Part shown: in pieces, positions 7,937-16,785 of the stretch
Layout of the letters: the number at the start of each line of letters is the position of its first letter
Numbering within the stretch: position 1 is the stretch's first letter
Source of the DNA: Novosphingobium flavum
GTDB lineage: Bacteria; Pseudomonadota; Alphaproteobacteria; Sphingomonadales; Sphingomonadaceae
Length of the DNA: 64,000 nt
Assembly (NCBI RefSeq): GCF_014230315.1
Contig: NZ_JACLAW010000001.1
Coordinates: forward strand, 397,844 to 461,843
Reading direction: 5' to 3'
Program-made: the position numbers and the translations under genes
The notes under the pieces: generated by a model
What the model saw: only the letters and a program-made list of their open reading frames with translations
Database searches by the model: none
Told to the model about the DNA's origin: nothing

Positions 7937-10247
7937 GCTCCCCAGTCCCGAAGAGATCCTTGAGGAATTGGCCGACAAGGTAGCAGCACAGATTGAGCGC
8001 CTCGCACCGGTCGCCTTCGACCGCGCCGTCCGCGAAATGACCCGCTACCATCGCTTCCTATTGGCGGTGGGAGCTTCTCGCGATCCGAACGGTTCTGCGT
8101 TCAACTTCGCCGAGATCGCCGGAAATGCGTGGCATGCGCCACATAAGGAATGGATCAAGCAGTACCGTCGCCTATTCGAGCGTGCCGCGGACAAACTCGT
8201 CGACGACGATCATTTCGTTCGATCCCTTGCGTACGTTCCCGGACGACTGATGCCAAAAGCCGGGGACCCCGAGCTATCGCCAAACGTGGTGCGCGCGATC
8301 TTGGACCTCGGCCCTTTACTCGTCGGCCGGCTCGAAGCCTGGGTGACGAAGCGCACCACTGTTGAGATCCGTCGGGGGCAGGCTGCGGAGCCTCGGCTGG
8401 CGCTCGCGGGGTCAGACGCAAAGGCGTATGAGAGCGTTGTTCCCGACATTGTTGGAGCTTGGGAAAGCCTGCTCCACTACCCTCCATCAATGTATGGTTG
8501 GAGTGAGCGTGGCGAGCAGACGGACATCGTGCGCTGGGCAGCGTTCAAGGCTAGTTGGCCCTTCCTGTGGCAGCACCTAACGAACACGGCCTACTGCCTC
8601 GCCTCGGCTGTTTGGAATGAGGACGAGATCGGTGCCGCCCTGTTCCGCGAGGCGCTGGTACGGTGGGCACATGCGCTTGATCACCGTTTGGACGATCGAG
8701 CCGAACTGCGGCATCGGCGGTTGCTTTTCCCAAGCATCCTCGATCTGAACTGGCCGGAGGCGAGCCTGAAGGGTGCCGCGCTCGGCTACGATTACATGCC
8801 CTCGCCGACGCCAGACCAGCTCTTCGCGAGCGTAATTCGGGGTGCGCACGACGACATCGTATTACTGACGGCATCTCTGCTGCTGTCTTGGACCATCAAC
8901 GAAAAGCAGGCCTCGGACATCGGCGCGCGCACTGCACGGGCGCTGCTCAGTCGGGAGGCGAGTGAAATCAACCATGCTCACGTCAGCCATCAACCGACGA
9001 GCTTCCGTTCGCTTTTTCTCGATCTGCTCCGTCTCGAGATGACGGGGGAGCGGTATCGCGACGGTTCCTACGGAGCCGACCTCGACCACTCGGTCGCTGT
9101 GCTCGACAACATGACCGAGCGCCGCGTGGTGCCAGGGCGCGTGTTCACGCCCTCAACTCTGCACGGCCGCGACGGGCTCCTATTGTCCAGTCTCGTGATT
9201 TTGCTGGCGCACGTTCCGGACGAGGGAGACGATGGGCTGAAGGAACGGATCAACGCGCTCACCCACGAAGAGGAGGTGCTGCCTGCGGGCGATGGGTCAC
9301 TGCGAGATATCATGCACCAGCTCGGGCAATTTAAGTCGATGCTGGAGCAGCCGTATCCCGCGCTTGCCCGCGGCCTTCAGCTCCTTTCGCCAGACCAGGA
9401 CGCTGAGTTGGCGAAAGCTCGACTGAGAGAGATCATTAGCAGAGCTTGGAATGAGATCGAAGAAAAGCGGCGGCGCCGACTTGAAGCTCGCCCCGTTGAT
9501 CCGGCGAAGCTCGAGCGTCTCCGCTCGGCGATCGAAGAAGCGCTGCTGACCTCGGAAGTGGAGGCACCCTTCTTCCGCGATGTGGAGGTCGGTCGCGCAG
9601 CCGAAGACGACAGCGCTGAGTGGCACGACATGACCTTCTCGGGGATTGGCAAGGCGCAGCTCACCGAGCCGCCAATGGAGGCCGCCAGTTCCAGCTTTAT
9701 AGAGATGCTGATCTCCGGGTACCGAGATATGGCGGGTAGACACGCTTGGAATACATTCTGTCAACGCCCGCGAATTGAGGTCACGGTCGCAGGTGGAGCG
9801 GAAGAGGAAGCATTTTGGCGCGACATACGACCGCTGGTTCAGCAAGTTGGCCCCCAGCCAGTGCTCGTCGTCTCGCGTAACGCCGAGGGCCGGGCGTTGC
9901 GTCGTTTTCTCTATGCACCGGCCGCAGATCGACCGGGGTTGGAAATCGAACAGCGCCCGCTTTCGGGCAGAGGGGCGTCGTATATTGCCACGGTCGAGGG
10001 CGTCGACGTGTTCGGCGCGGACTTTCGACCGGGTGAGGCATGGTTGTTCTCCGCGAACTCACTTCGCGAGGTGCGATACGCAAAGACAGCAACTCCTGAT
10101 CGTCACGCGGAGCTTTCCTTCGAACTCGGCGATGAAATGAAAGGCACGCTCCGTGTACGTGTGCGCCAAGTGCTAAAATGGGCGAATTTGCCCACGTTTG
10201 AACTCAAATCGTCTGATCCGACGGCTGACGAGGAGCCTGTGGATTAA
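7926..10247 (+). CDS. Large soluble protein, partner of the membrane protein (function unknown)
   Basis: A 773-residue protein with no signal peptide and no clear membrane helix. Most of it looks alpha-helical and acidic. The segment about 455-540 is strongly charged and may form a coiled coil (AKARLREIISRAWNEIEEKR). The last 150 residues look like an alpha/beta or beta-rich domain. No Walker, nuclease or HTH motif was evident by eye. It starts inside the 3' end of the membrane protein gene. A two-gene operon in an island is typical of cargo, but the biochemical role cannot be named. Confidence 0.75.
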   Translation: MKSELPSPEEILEELADKVAAQIERLAPVAFDRAVREMTRYHRFLLAVGASRDPNGSAFNFAEIAGNAWHAPHKEWIKQYRRLFERAADKLVDDDHFVRSLAYVPGRLMPKAGDPELSPNVVRAILDLGPLLVGRLEAWVTKRTTVEIRRGQAAEPRLALAGSDAKAYESVVPDIVGAWESLLHYPPSMYGWSERGEQTDIVRWAAFKASWPFLWQHLTNTAYCLASAVWNEDEIGAALFREALVRWAHALDHRLDDRAELRHRRLLFPSILDLNWPEASLKGAALGYDYMPSPTPDQLFASVIRGAHDDIVLLTASLLLSWTINEKQASDIGARTARALLSREASEINHAHVSHQPTSFRSLFLDLLRLEMTGERYRDGSYGADLDHSVAVLDNMTERRVVPGRVFTPSTLHGRDGLLLSSLVILLAHVPDEGDDGLKERINALTHEEEVLPAGDGSLRDIMHQLGQFKSMLEQPYPALARGLQLLSPDQDAELAKARLREIISRAWNEIEEKRRRRLEARPVDPAKLERLRSAIEEALLTSEVEAPFFRDVEVGRAAEDDSAEWHDMTFSGIGKAQLTEPPMEAASSSFIEMLISGYRDMAGRHAWNTFCQRPRIEVTVAGGAEEEAFWRDIRPLVQQVGPQPVLVVSRNAEGRALRRFLYAPAADRPGLEIEQRPLSGRGASYIATVEGVDVFGADFRPGEAWLFSANSLREVRYAKTATPDRHAELSFELGDEMKGTLRVRVRQVLKWANLPTFELKSSDPTADEEPVD

Positions 10248-10608
10248 GGAAGACCTCTGTCCGGCTAACCAGCTTTCGGATCCGTTAGCTGACCGCTCGA
10301 ATGACCGATTTTGGGCCGCATTGCTGACCATCAGCTCATTGCTTAGAATTTCAGCTATCCGGCTCAGAGCTCGTGGAAACTGCCGGTCCGGATCGTCCGC
10401 AAATCCAGACATGCGAGAGAGGGTTCAAGCGGCTCCACCAAAGACCGGTGTCGGCGTAACCGGACCTTTCCAGCGGCGCCGCCGACCGGCAGGAAAGTCC
10501 TAGCTGCCGCTTACCAATGTTCGACCCATTTTTGCCGTTCAGACGCCAAAAGCCGGTGCCTAAATACGGACGGTCCGGTTACGGCAGCTCGCCTCAACAG
10601 ACCGACAT
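10248..10608. other. Intergenic stretch with a dispersed repeat copy
   Basis: No gene seen between two convergent genes. CGGTCCGGTTACGGCAGCT at 10,571-10,589 matches the elements at 6,319 and 6,444, so the two-gene module is bracketed by them. The rest looks like degenerate non-coding sequence. Confidence 0.5.
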
Positions 10609-11982
10609 TCAGTGCCTAATTTGGCAGCCTGAAAGCTGCCCGTCGTTCTCCGAGTTATGGGCGACTGTGATTGGCTCAAATTTGTCCACGCTGACTACCC
10701 CTTCAACTTTTGGGGACCATTTGGGCTGTAACAGGATCACATTTGCGGCTGCCCCGATTACGAGAACGACTACGATCACCTGCAAGGGCAACTCATAATT
10801 CCCGCCCACATGCAGCAACCATCCTGACAGACTTGCCGCCGTGCCACCTGACAAACCGGCGGCCACATGTTGAACGCCTACGACCAGCCCGATCGCGGGC
10901 GCCGGGATCAGCGTGACCTTGATCAAGGCCATGTTGTTCGCCGTCGCCAGCCCAAGGCAGGACAGGGAGAAGATATTCCAGAACAGCGCGGCATCAAGGC
11001 TGGTCGAATAGGCGCCAAAAAGGACTGTCGTCGCGCCGATGAAGCCGCAAACGACGAATGCCTTGCGCGTGCGAACCGGATCTCCCCCACGCGCGATGAT
11101 CCGGTCGGCGGCCCATCCCGCTAGCACATTGACCACGGCGATGCCGGCGAAACTGAAAAAGGTATAGAGACCGGAGTTGAACAACGACAGCCCGCGCTGC
11201 TCGACCAGGTAAGAGGGCATCCAGGTCATGCAGTAGAAATTGAAATAGCTGTAGCAGAAGTTGACGATGATCCCGCCCCACACCACCGGCGAACGGATGA
11301 TGTTGCGGAAGGGGACGGATGCTGCCCGTGCCTTCGCCGCGGCCATTTCACTCTTCTGCGGCATGTCCCCCTTGACGAACAAACTCCAGGGCACCAGCCA
11401 GACGAGCCCAGCTAGGCCAGTGATGACGAACATCGCCCTCCAATCGTAGGCGACAATGAGCCACGCCGCGAGCGGGGCGCCCAGCGCGGTCCCCATCTGG
11501 TTTCCCATCACGAATATCGCGATGGCCGTGCCGACGTGGCGCTCGGGAATGTGGAGCCGGATCCAGCGATAGCTTGCAGGCATAACCGCGGCTTCGGTGG
11601 CGCCGACCATGAGGCGCATGATCACCAGCCCGATGAAGATCGTCATGACGCCTGCCGCAGCCGTGGCAAGACACCACAGTGCAAAGCAGATCGCATAAGG
11701 TATCTTTACGCCGTAGCGATCGACAACCCAGCCAGCGGGGATACAGGCAGCGGCATAGGACCAGAAGAATGCCGATCCGATCCAGCCCCGTTCGACGCTG
11801 GTCAGGGCGAAATGCTGCGTGAAGCCCTTATCCGCGATTGCCGATGCGATGCTGGAACGGTCAGCATAGGCGATCATCACGCCCACCGCCAGCAGGGCGA
11901 GAACGCCCCAGATGTAGCTCGAACCGGTGCGCCGGCCGTCGGCGTCCATACCTGAAACAATGCCTTCAGCGGCGCCACTCAT
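10609..11982 (-). CDS. MFS transporter, anion:cation symporter type
   Basis: A 457-residue protein with 12 predicted helices. The N-terminal part (IAYADRSSIASAIADKG, residues 38-54) and the first-loop motif GWVVDRYGVK (about 103-112) fit the anion:cation symporter family, which imports organic anions such as hexuronates, phthalates and other aromatic acids. A GAGGAGAG ribosome site precedes the ATG at 11,982. It is the last gene of the catabolic cluster, 57 bp after the dioxygenase gene, and most likely brings the cluster's carboxylate substrate into the cytoplasm. Confidence 0.88.
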   Translation of the reverse strand: MSGAAEGIVSGMDADGRRTGSSYIWGVLALLAVGVMIAYADRSSIASAIADKGFTQHFALTSVERGWIGSAFFWSYAAACIPAGWVVDRYGVKIPYAICFALWCLATAAAGVMTIFIGLVIMRLMVGATEAAVMPASYRWIRLHIPERHVGTAIAIFVMGNQMGTALGAPLAAWLIVAYDWRAMFVITGLAGLVWLVPWSLFVKGDMPQKSEMAAAKARAASVPFRNIIRSPVVWGGIIVNFCYSYFNFYCMTWMPSYLVEQRGLSLFNSGLYTFFSFAGIAVVNVLAGWAADRIIARGGDPVRTRKAFVVCGFIGATTVLFGAYSTSLDAALFWNIFSLSCLGLATANNMALIKVTLIPAPAIGLVVGVQHVAAGLSGGTAASLSGWLLHVGGNYELPLQVIVVVLVIGAAANVILLQPKWSPKVEGVVSVDKFEPITVAHNSENDGQLSGCQIRH

Positions 11983-12039
11983 CCCGAACTCTCCTCATTT
12001 CACGCCCCGTTTGTCCGCTTCAGCGGATTGACTGATACG

Positions 12040-12942
12040 TCAAAGCGGAAAGAGCGCGTCGGCAAACGGCACCCGCGCTTCGGCGCTGCGCATGCGGGGC
12101 GTCGGCAGGGCCAGCCCCCACTGATCGCGGCGACCGGGAGGGAAGTGCCAGTCGTTTGGCCCGCCGACCTTATACGTCTCGTCAACCTGCTCGACTTCGG
12201 CCGTGTATTCCACGATGAACCCGCCAGGTCCGACGAAATAGCAGAACACGTTGTTGCAGGGCCCATGACGCCCTACGCCCCAGCCGATCTCCTCGCCCCG
12301 CTCCACCATCTTGGCGGTGGCCGACATCACGGAATCGATGTCCGGCACTTCCAGCGCGAGGTGGTTGAACGAACTTCCGACCGACACGTAGAACGCCAGG
12401 CTGTGATGGTCGCTGTTGCAATTGAGGAACGTGATCGTCTTGCTGCGATCGATCACCTTGAAACCCAGGTAATCGACGAAGAACGGATCGTCGCGGTTGG
12501 GGCTGTTGAACACCAAGTGCGCCACCTTGCGGGTGCGATCCGGGTAATCGCCGGTATTGGCGTGATTTTCCACTTCGGTAATCACGCGAAACGGGCGCCG
12601 CTCCCCCGGATCGCGGAATGCGAAGCCATAGCCGCCGCCAGGGTCGGATAGCGGACCGGGTGAACTGATCTCGGTCACGCCGGCCTGGCACAGCGCGGCA
12701 TGGAGCGCATCAGCCTGCTCACGGGTCTCGATCGAGATGTCAGCACACAGGAACTGCGGCTCCGCACACCGATGCAGCGCCAAGAGGAAATGGTCAGGGC
12801 CAGTGCCGCGCAAATAGACCCGGTTGACGTCGCGCGCGACGATGGTCAGCCCCCAATCCTCGTAATATCGAACAGCAGCTTCAAGGTCGGGCAATCCGAA
12901 ATGGACCCGCGCAACGCCGTTGATGCCTGTTTTCGTTTGCAT
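12040..12942 (-). CDS. Type I extradiol (VOC-fold) ring-cleavage dioxygenase
   Basis: A 300-residue protein made of two VOC modules (about 8-125 and 138-255), the layout of 2,3-dihydroxybiphenyl/catechol 2,3-dioxygenases. The iron ligands expected in the second module are visible: His142 in VAHLVF, His194 in FNHLAL and Glu245 in GFIVEYTAE. It should open a catechol-type ring by meta-cleavage using Fe(II) and O2. The start at 12,942 was chosen for its GGGAGAG ribosome site and because the fold begins at once; the frame stays open further upstream but overlaps the neighbouring gene. It is 28 bp downstream of the cyclodeaminase-like gene in the same operon. Confidence 0.87.
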   Translation of the reverse strand: MQTKTGINGVARVHFGLPDLEAAVRYYEDWGLTIVARDVNRVYLRGTGPDHFLLALHRCAEPQFLCADISIETREQADALHAALCQAGVTEISSPGPLSDPGGGYGFAFRDPGERRPFRVITEVENHANTGDYPDRTRKVAHLVFNSPNRDDPFFVDYLGFKVIDRSKTITFLNCNSDHHSLAFYVSVGSSFNHLALEVPDIDSVMSATAKMVERGEEIGWGVGRHGPCNNVFCYFVGPGGFIVEYTAEVEQVDETYKVGGPNDWHFPPGRRDQWGLALPTPRMRSAEARVPFADALFPL

Positions 12943-12970
12943 TTCCACTCTCCCATCCGTCCCACGCCGC

Positions 12971-13993
12971 TCAGACGACCTTGGCATCCGCAATCGCCTG
13001 CTTGTCGCGCTCGGACTGTATCGGCCGACATTCGGGAAAATCGCCCAGATCCTCGCCAAGACCGAGAGCAACCACCCGGTCATATACGATTGCGGCAAGG
13101 GCTATGTCCTGCTCCGCCGTACCCACCGCCTTGTAGAGGACGGTCTCGCCCGCCGAGCGGCGGCCCAGAGCCGGATTGCGCAGGACCTCCCACAGTTCAA
13201 TCACCCGGCCTGGCCCGACTAGCCCCTTTTCCGCCGCCAAACGCCCGTCGCCTGATTCCAGGACATGCTCAATGTCGTCGGCTACGACGCGGCTATCTGC
13301 CCATATAGAAACATCGACCTCGCGATGCTGCGGACGGACTGAACTGATTCCGCAGACGAGCGCTCCGGGCTTCAGATCCTTGGCGAAAATCACCGGAAAG
13401 TTCTTGGCGCGATAGCCGCTCAGGACAATGTCAGCCGCTCCGATCGCGGCTGCGGAATCGTCTGCAGGAGCAATCTCGACGTCGGGGAAGAGCGCCGCCA
13501 TGTCGGCCGCCATCCGCTCCCGGTTGGCCGCGGTCGGGCTGGATATCCATACCCGCTTGACAGGTACCACCTGCAATGTCGAATCCAGCAGAGCACGGGC
13601 CTGGACACCCGACCCGATCACCGTGATCGTCTCTGCCTTGGCCGGCTTCAGGTGCTTGGCCGCGATCGCCGCCGCTGCAGCCGTGCGGTAGGCGGTGATC
13701 CAGTTGGCATCCATCAGGGCCACGGTCGCGCCGTCGGCAATGCGGATCAACTGGATCATGTAACGCACGCCCTGCTGCGCGTGCAGGTTCATGGTCTTCA
13801 CGCCACTATAGCCGATGCCATAGCAGATGGCGGGCATCATCCGCAGGAACCCGCCCATGCGGTCGTTGATGGTCAACCGGGGCGGCAATTCCAGTTCATC
13901 CTCGCCGGGCCGGGCGAGCAAACGCTCGAGCCCGCCGATGATGTCCACCCCTTGCATTGCCGCCTGGATCGCGGCCTCCCTGATAAGCAGCAT
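12971..13993 (-). CDS. Ornithine cyclodeaminase / mu-crystallin family protein
   Basis: A 340-residue Rossmann-fold protein. The NAD(P)-binding loop is VIGSGVQARALL (about 125-136), and the arginine-containing helix YRTAAAAAIAAKHL (about 102-115) is typical of the family. Members include ornithine cyclodeaminase, pyrroline-2-carboxylate and imine reductases, and amino acid dehydrogenases. It lies 10 bp downstream of the aldolase gene. Together with a DHDPS-type enzyme and an aldehyde dehydrogenase it recalls hydroxyproline-type catabolism, but the dioxygenase in the same operon points to an aromatic or heteroaromatic substrate. Its exact reaction is unclear. Confidence 0.85.
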   Translation of the reverse strand: MLLIREAAIQAAMQGVDIIGGLERLLARPGEDELELPPRLTINDRMGGFLRMMPAICYGIGYSGVKTMNLHAQQGVRYMIQLIRIADGATVALMDANWITAYRTAAAAAIAAKHLKPAKAETITVIGSGVQARALLDSTLQVVPVKRVWISSPTAANRERMAADMAALFPDVEIAPADDSAAAIGAADIVLSGYRAKNFPVIFAKDLKPGALVCGISSVRPQHREVDVSIWADSRVVADDIEHVLESGDGRLAAEKGLVGPGRVIELWEVLRNPALGRRSAGETVLYKAVGTAEQDIALAAIVYDRVVALGLGEDLGDFPECRPIQSERDKQAIADAKVV

Positions 13994-14003
13994 CTTGTTT
14001 CAC

Positions 14004-15023
14004 TCACATCGGAAAGCGGCCGTTGTAGAAATCGTTCATCGTGCCTGGAACCTCGTCGATGATGCCGCACTTGATGAGCGCATCGGACAGACGCTTGCAG
14101 GTGGCGTCGGTCAGTCGCATCGTCGGCAGGCGCAGGCGGCCCCCGTTGAAGCCGTTGAGCCATTCCATGTATTTCCAGGCCTGGCGGTGGATGAAGTGAG
14201 CGCCGGGCATATAGGTCTGGGTGACCGCCGTGCGGGTCGTGCGCGCGGTGTGGATCTTCCAGAAGATCTCCATCGCCTCGTCCCACTTCCCCTCATGCAT
14301 CAGCTTGAAATACTTTGGGATGTTGCCGCCAAAGTATTGGAAGCAGCTGGTTCCCATCCACTGCATCCCGAACCAGGCCACGTGGCCGGGCGCATTGCCG
14401 TCGCGCGGGTCGGAGACGAGCAACTTGTCGCCGCACATCTGCAGGGTCTGGAGGTGCGGGGCATTGGTGTTGCCGCCGCCTTCACACTTGTAGGCCACGG
14501 CCAGCGGATGATCGGCCAGCCGCGCGATCAGCCTGGGCGACATCTCCGCCGGATGGATACGGCCGAAGTTCCACAGGTGAACGGCGAACAGGACCGTGGC
14601 CAGCCCCGTCTGGTCCATCATCTTGACGTTGTATTCGTAAAGCTCCTCCTCCGAGTTTGGATACCAGGTCGGGGGATAGGAGAGGAGCATGGTGGTCGCG
14701 CCGGCATCCGCGCAGGCCTTGCCGACCCGCGCCGTTTCCTCGACCGTGTCGAAGCTGGCGTGATAGATGATGTGGAAATCAGGCCCCGCCTCGTCGCAGG
14801 CGATCTCGACGAAGCGGATATATTCCTCGGAGGTGGTGCCGCATTCCGAGACGGCCAAGGTGCCCCAGAAGCCCAGCTTCTTGCACATGCGCACGTCGTG
14901 CCGGATCGCCGCCTCGTTGAGCAGCTTCAAGTCGTTGGAAAACGAGGGCTGAAGGATGTTGGCCACACCGTGCATGTTGGCATGGGCCCAGGCCTTGGCA
15001 TCATCTCTGTGGTAAACGGGCAT
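14004..15023 (-). CDS. DHDPS-family aldolase / hydratase-aldolase
   Basis: A 339-residue TIM-barrel protein of the dihydrodipicolinate synthase / N-acetylneuraminate lyase superfamily. The likely Schiff-base lysine is in AVAYKCEGGG, after the strand that carries it in the family. Relatives include trans-o-hydroxybenzylidenepyruvate and carboxybenzalpyruvate hydratase-aldolases, which release pyruvate and an aromatic aldehyde. The start at 15,023 has a GAGAG site; upstream in-frame codons look non-coding. The flanking aldehyde dehydrogenase (76 bp upstream) and dioxygenase fit a cleave-then-split route. Confidence 0.84.
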   Translation of the reverse strand: MPVYHRDDAKAWAHANMHGVANILQPSFSNDLKLLNEAAIRHDVRMCKKLGFWGTLAVSECGTTSEEYIRFVEIACDEAGPDFHIIYHASFDTVEETARVGKACADAGATTMLLSYPPTWYPNSEEELYEYNVKMMDQTGLATVLFAVHLWNFGRIHPAEMSPRLIARLADHPLAVAYKCEGGGNTNAPHLQTLQMCGDKLLVSDPRDGNAPGHVAWFGMQWMGTSCFQYFGGNIPKYFKLMHEGKWDEAMEIFWKIHTARTTRTAVTQTYMPGAHFIHRQAWKYMEWLNGFNGGRLRLPTMRLTDATCKRLSDALIKCGIIDEVPGTMNDFYNGRFPM

Positions 15024-15099
15024 AGCGGATACTCTCTCGTGCGATTTGTTGACCGCTCTTGGCGGCGGAAATGAATTCAGAACCGGATTTCGCGGAAAC

Positions 15100-16569
15100 T
15101 CATGCGGGATCGAGCCCGGCCCAGCAGACATATTTGAGCTCGACATATTCATCGATGCCGTGGCGCGATCCCTCCCGGCCGAGCCCGCTCTGCTTGACCC
15201 CGCCGAAGGGCGCGACCTCATTGGAGGTGAGCCCGGTGTTGACCCCGACGATCCCGGTCTCGAGGCCCTCGCTCACCCGCCAGATGCGGGCGGCGTCACG
15301 GCTGAAGATATAGGCGGCAAGGCCGAACATCGTGTCATTGGCGGCGGTGACTGCCTCGACCTCGGTCTCGAAGCGCACAAGCGGCATGATCGGGCCAAAA
15401 GTCTCCTCGCGGGCCAGGGTCATGGCCCGGTTCACGCCGGTCACGACGGTCGGCTGGAAGAAGGAGCCGCCAAGATCGTGGCGGCTACCGCCGACCAGAA
15501 CCTGTGCCCCGCCAGCCACGGCATCGGCAAGGTGGCGTTCCAGCTTGATCACGGCGGCCTCGTCGATCACCGGTCCGATCTGGACGCCGTCCTCCAGGCC
15601 GTTGCCGACCTTGAGCGCGCGTGTCCGCGCGGCCAGCCGCTTGGCCAGGGCATCGTGAATGCCGGACTGGACGAAAATGCGGTTGGCGGCGATGCAAGAC
15701 TGTCCGGAATTGCGGTACTTGGCGTTGAGAATGCCCTCAACTGCGACATCGAGGTCGGCATCGTCGAACACGATCAGCGGGGCATTGCCGCCCAGTTCCA
15801 TCGAGCAGTTCTTGACCGTAGCGGCTGCCTGCCGGAGCAGGACGCGGCCGACTTCGGTCGAGCCGGTGAAGGTGATCTTGCGCACCAGGTCATGGCTGGT
15901 GAGAACCGAGCCGATCCTGCGGGCATCGTCGCCAGTGAGCACGTTAAAGGCTCCGGCCGGGACCCCTGCACGCAGCGCCAGTTCACCCAGCGCCAGCGCG
16001 GTCAGCGGGGTCTGGGTCGCGGGTTTGACCACCATGGTGCAGCCCGCCGCCAGGGCCGGCGCGGCCTTGCGGGTGATCATCGCAGCGGGAAAGTTCCACG
16101 GGGTGATGGCGGCACAGACGCCCACCGGCTGACGCAGGGCGAGAATGCGCTGGCCGTGCCTGGGCGCGGGGATCACCTCGCCGTAGACGCGCTTGGCCTC
16201 TTCGGCGAACCACTGCACGAAACTTGCCGCATAGTCGATCTCGCCCAGTGCTTCGGTCAGGGGCTTGCCTTCTTCGAGCGTGATCAACAGGGCAAGGTCC
16301 TGCTTGTGCTCGACGATCAGGTCATACCAGCGGCGGACAATTTCGCTGCGGTTCCCGGCAGTGGTCTTGCGCCAATCCACCAAGGCCCGCGCTGCGGCTT
16401 CCACGGCAAGCTCGGTCTCCGATTCCCGGCAGCGTGGCAGGCTGCACAGCACCTCGCCCGTTGCCGGATTGACGACGCCGTAAGAGCCGTGCGGCGTCTC
16501 AGTCAGCCAACGGCCGTCGATGAGCGCGCCGTTGCGCCAGAGCGTCGCTTCATTGAGCATATGGTTCAT
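15100..16569 (-). CDS. NAD(P)-dependent aldehyde dehydrogenase (semialdehyde type)
   Basis: A 489-residue aldehyde dehydrogenase close in style to succinate-semialdehyde dehydrogenase (GabD). Seen are TPWNFPAAMITRK (cofactor binding), FTGSTEVGR, MELGGNAPLIVF with the general-base Glu, and NSGQSCIAANR with the catalytic Cys. It oxidises an aldehyde to an acid, probably the product of the neighbouring aldolase. The start at 16,569 follows an AAGG site; an in-frame ATG three codons later is possible. It begins a minus-strand transcript separated from the TonB receptor gene by a hairpin. Confidence 0.92.
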   Translation of the reverse strand: MNHMLNEATLWRNGALIDGRWLTETPHGSYGVVNPATGEVLCSLPRCRESETELAVEAAARALVDWRKTTAGNRSEIVRRWYDLIVEHKQDLALLITLEEGKPLTEALGEIDYAASFVQWFAEEAKRVYGEVIPAPRHGQRILALRQPVGVCAAITPWNFPAAMITRKAAPALAAGCTMVVKPATQTPLTALALGELALRAGVPAGAFNVLTGDDARRIGSVLTSHDLVRKITFTGSTEVGRVLLRQAAATVKNCSMELGGNAPLIVFDDADLDVAVEGILNAKYRNSGQSCIAANRIFVQSGIHDALAKRLAARTRALKVGNGLEDGVQIGPVIDEAAVIKLERHLADAVAGGAQVLVGGSRHDLGGSFFQPTVVTGVNRAMTLAREETFGPIMPLVRFETEVEAVTAANDTMFGLAAYIFSRDAARIWRVSEGLETGIVGVNTGLTSNEVAPFGGVKQSGLGREGSRHGIDEYVELKYVCWAGLDPA

Positions 16570-16687
16570 GTCGGACCTTGAGTGACTTGGAAAAGGGGCG
16601 GCGCCAGTGCGGGCCTGTCGGGTCCGGCCACTATGGGGATGACCCGTGACCTGCATATTGAGAAATTCTGCCCTCGCCTTGCGAGTT

Positions 16688-16694
16688 CGGTTAA
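16688..16694. promoter_or_regulatory. CGGTTAA site upstream of the aldehyde dehydrogenase operon
   Basis: The heptamer CGGTTAA, here within TCGGTTAATCGG, also occurs upstream of the TonB receptor and, as an inverted pair, in the LysR/hydrolase intergenic region. It is a candidate half-site for the cluster regulator. Confidence 0.3.
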
Positions 16695-16734
16695 TCGGCA
16701 TTCCCGCCCACTTCGCACCTCGCCGGAGGCGGAA

Positions 16735-16763
16735 AGCGAGGGGGCATTGTTGCGCCCCTCGCT
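16735..16763 (-). terminator. Hairpin after the TonB receptor gene
   Basis: Arms of about ten bases (AGCGAGGGG / CCCCTCGCT) pair around an 8-nt loop, 23 bp past the receptor stop codon. There is no clear T-run, so it may be a Rho-independent-like stem or an RNA-stabilising hairpin. Confidence 0.45.
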
Positions 16764-16785
16764 CTTCGTCAGGCGCCCCTGCGCA

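Noticed and set aside
13827..15074. 415-codon plus-strand open frame
   Set aside because: Antisense of the DHDPS-type aldolase and cyclodeaminase-like genes.
15046..16581. 511-codon plus-strand open frame
   Set aside because: Antisense of the aldehyde dehydrogenase, whose motifs are unmistakable on the minus strand.
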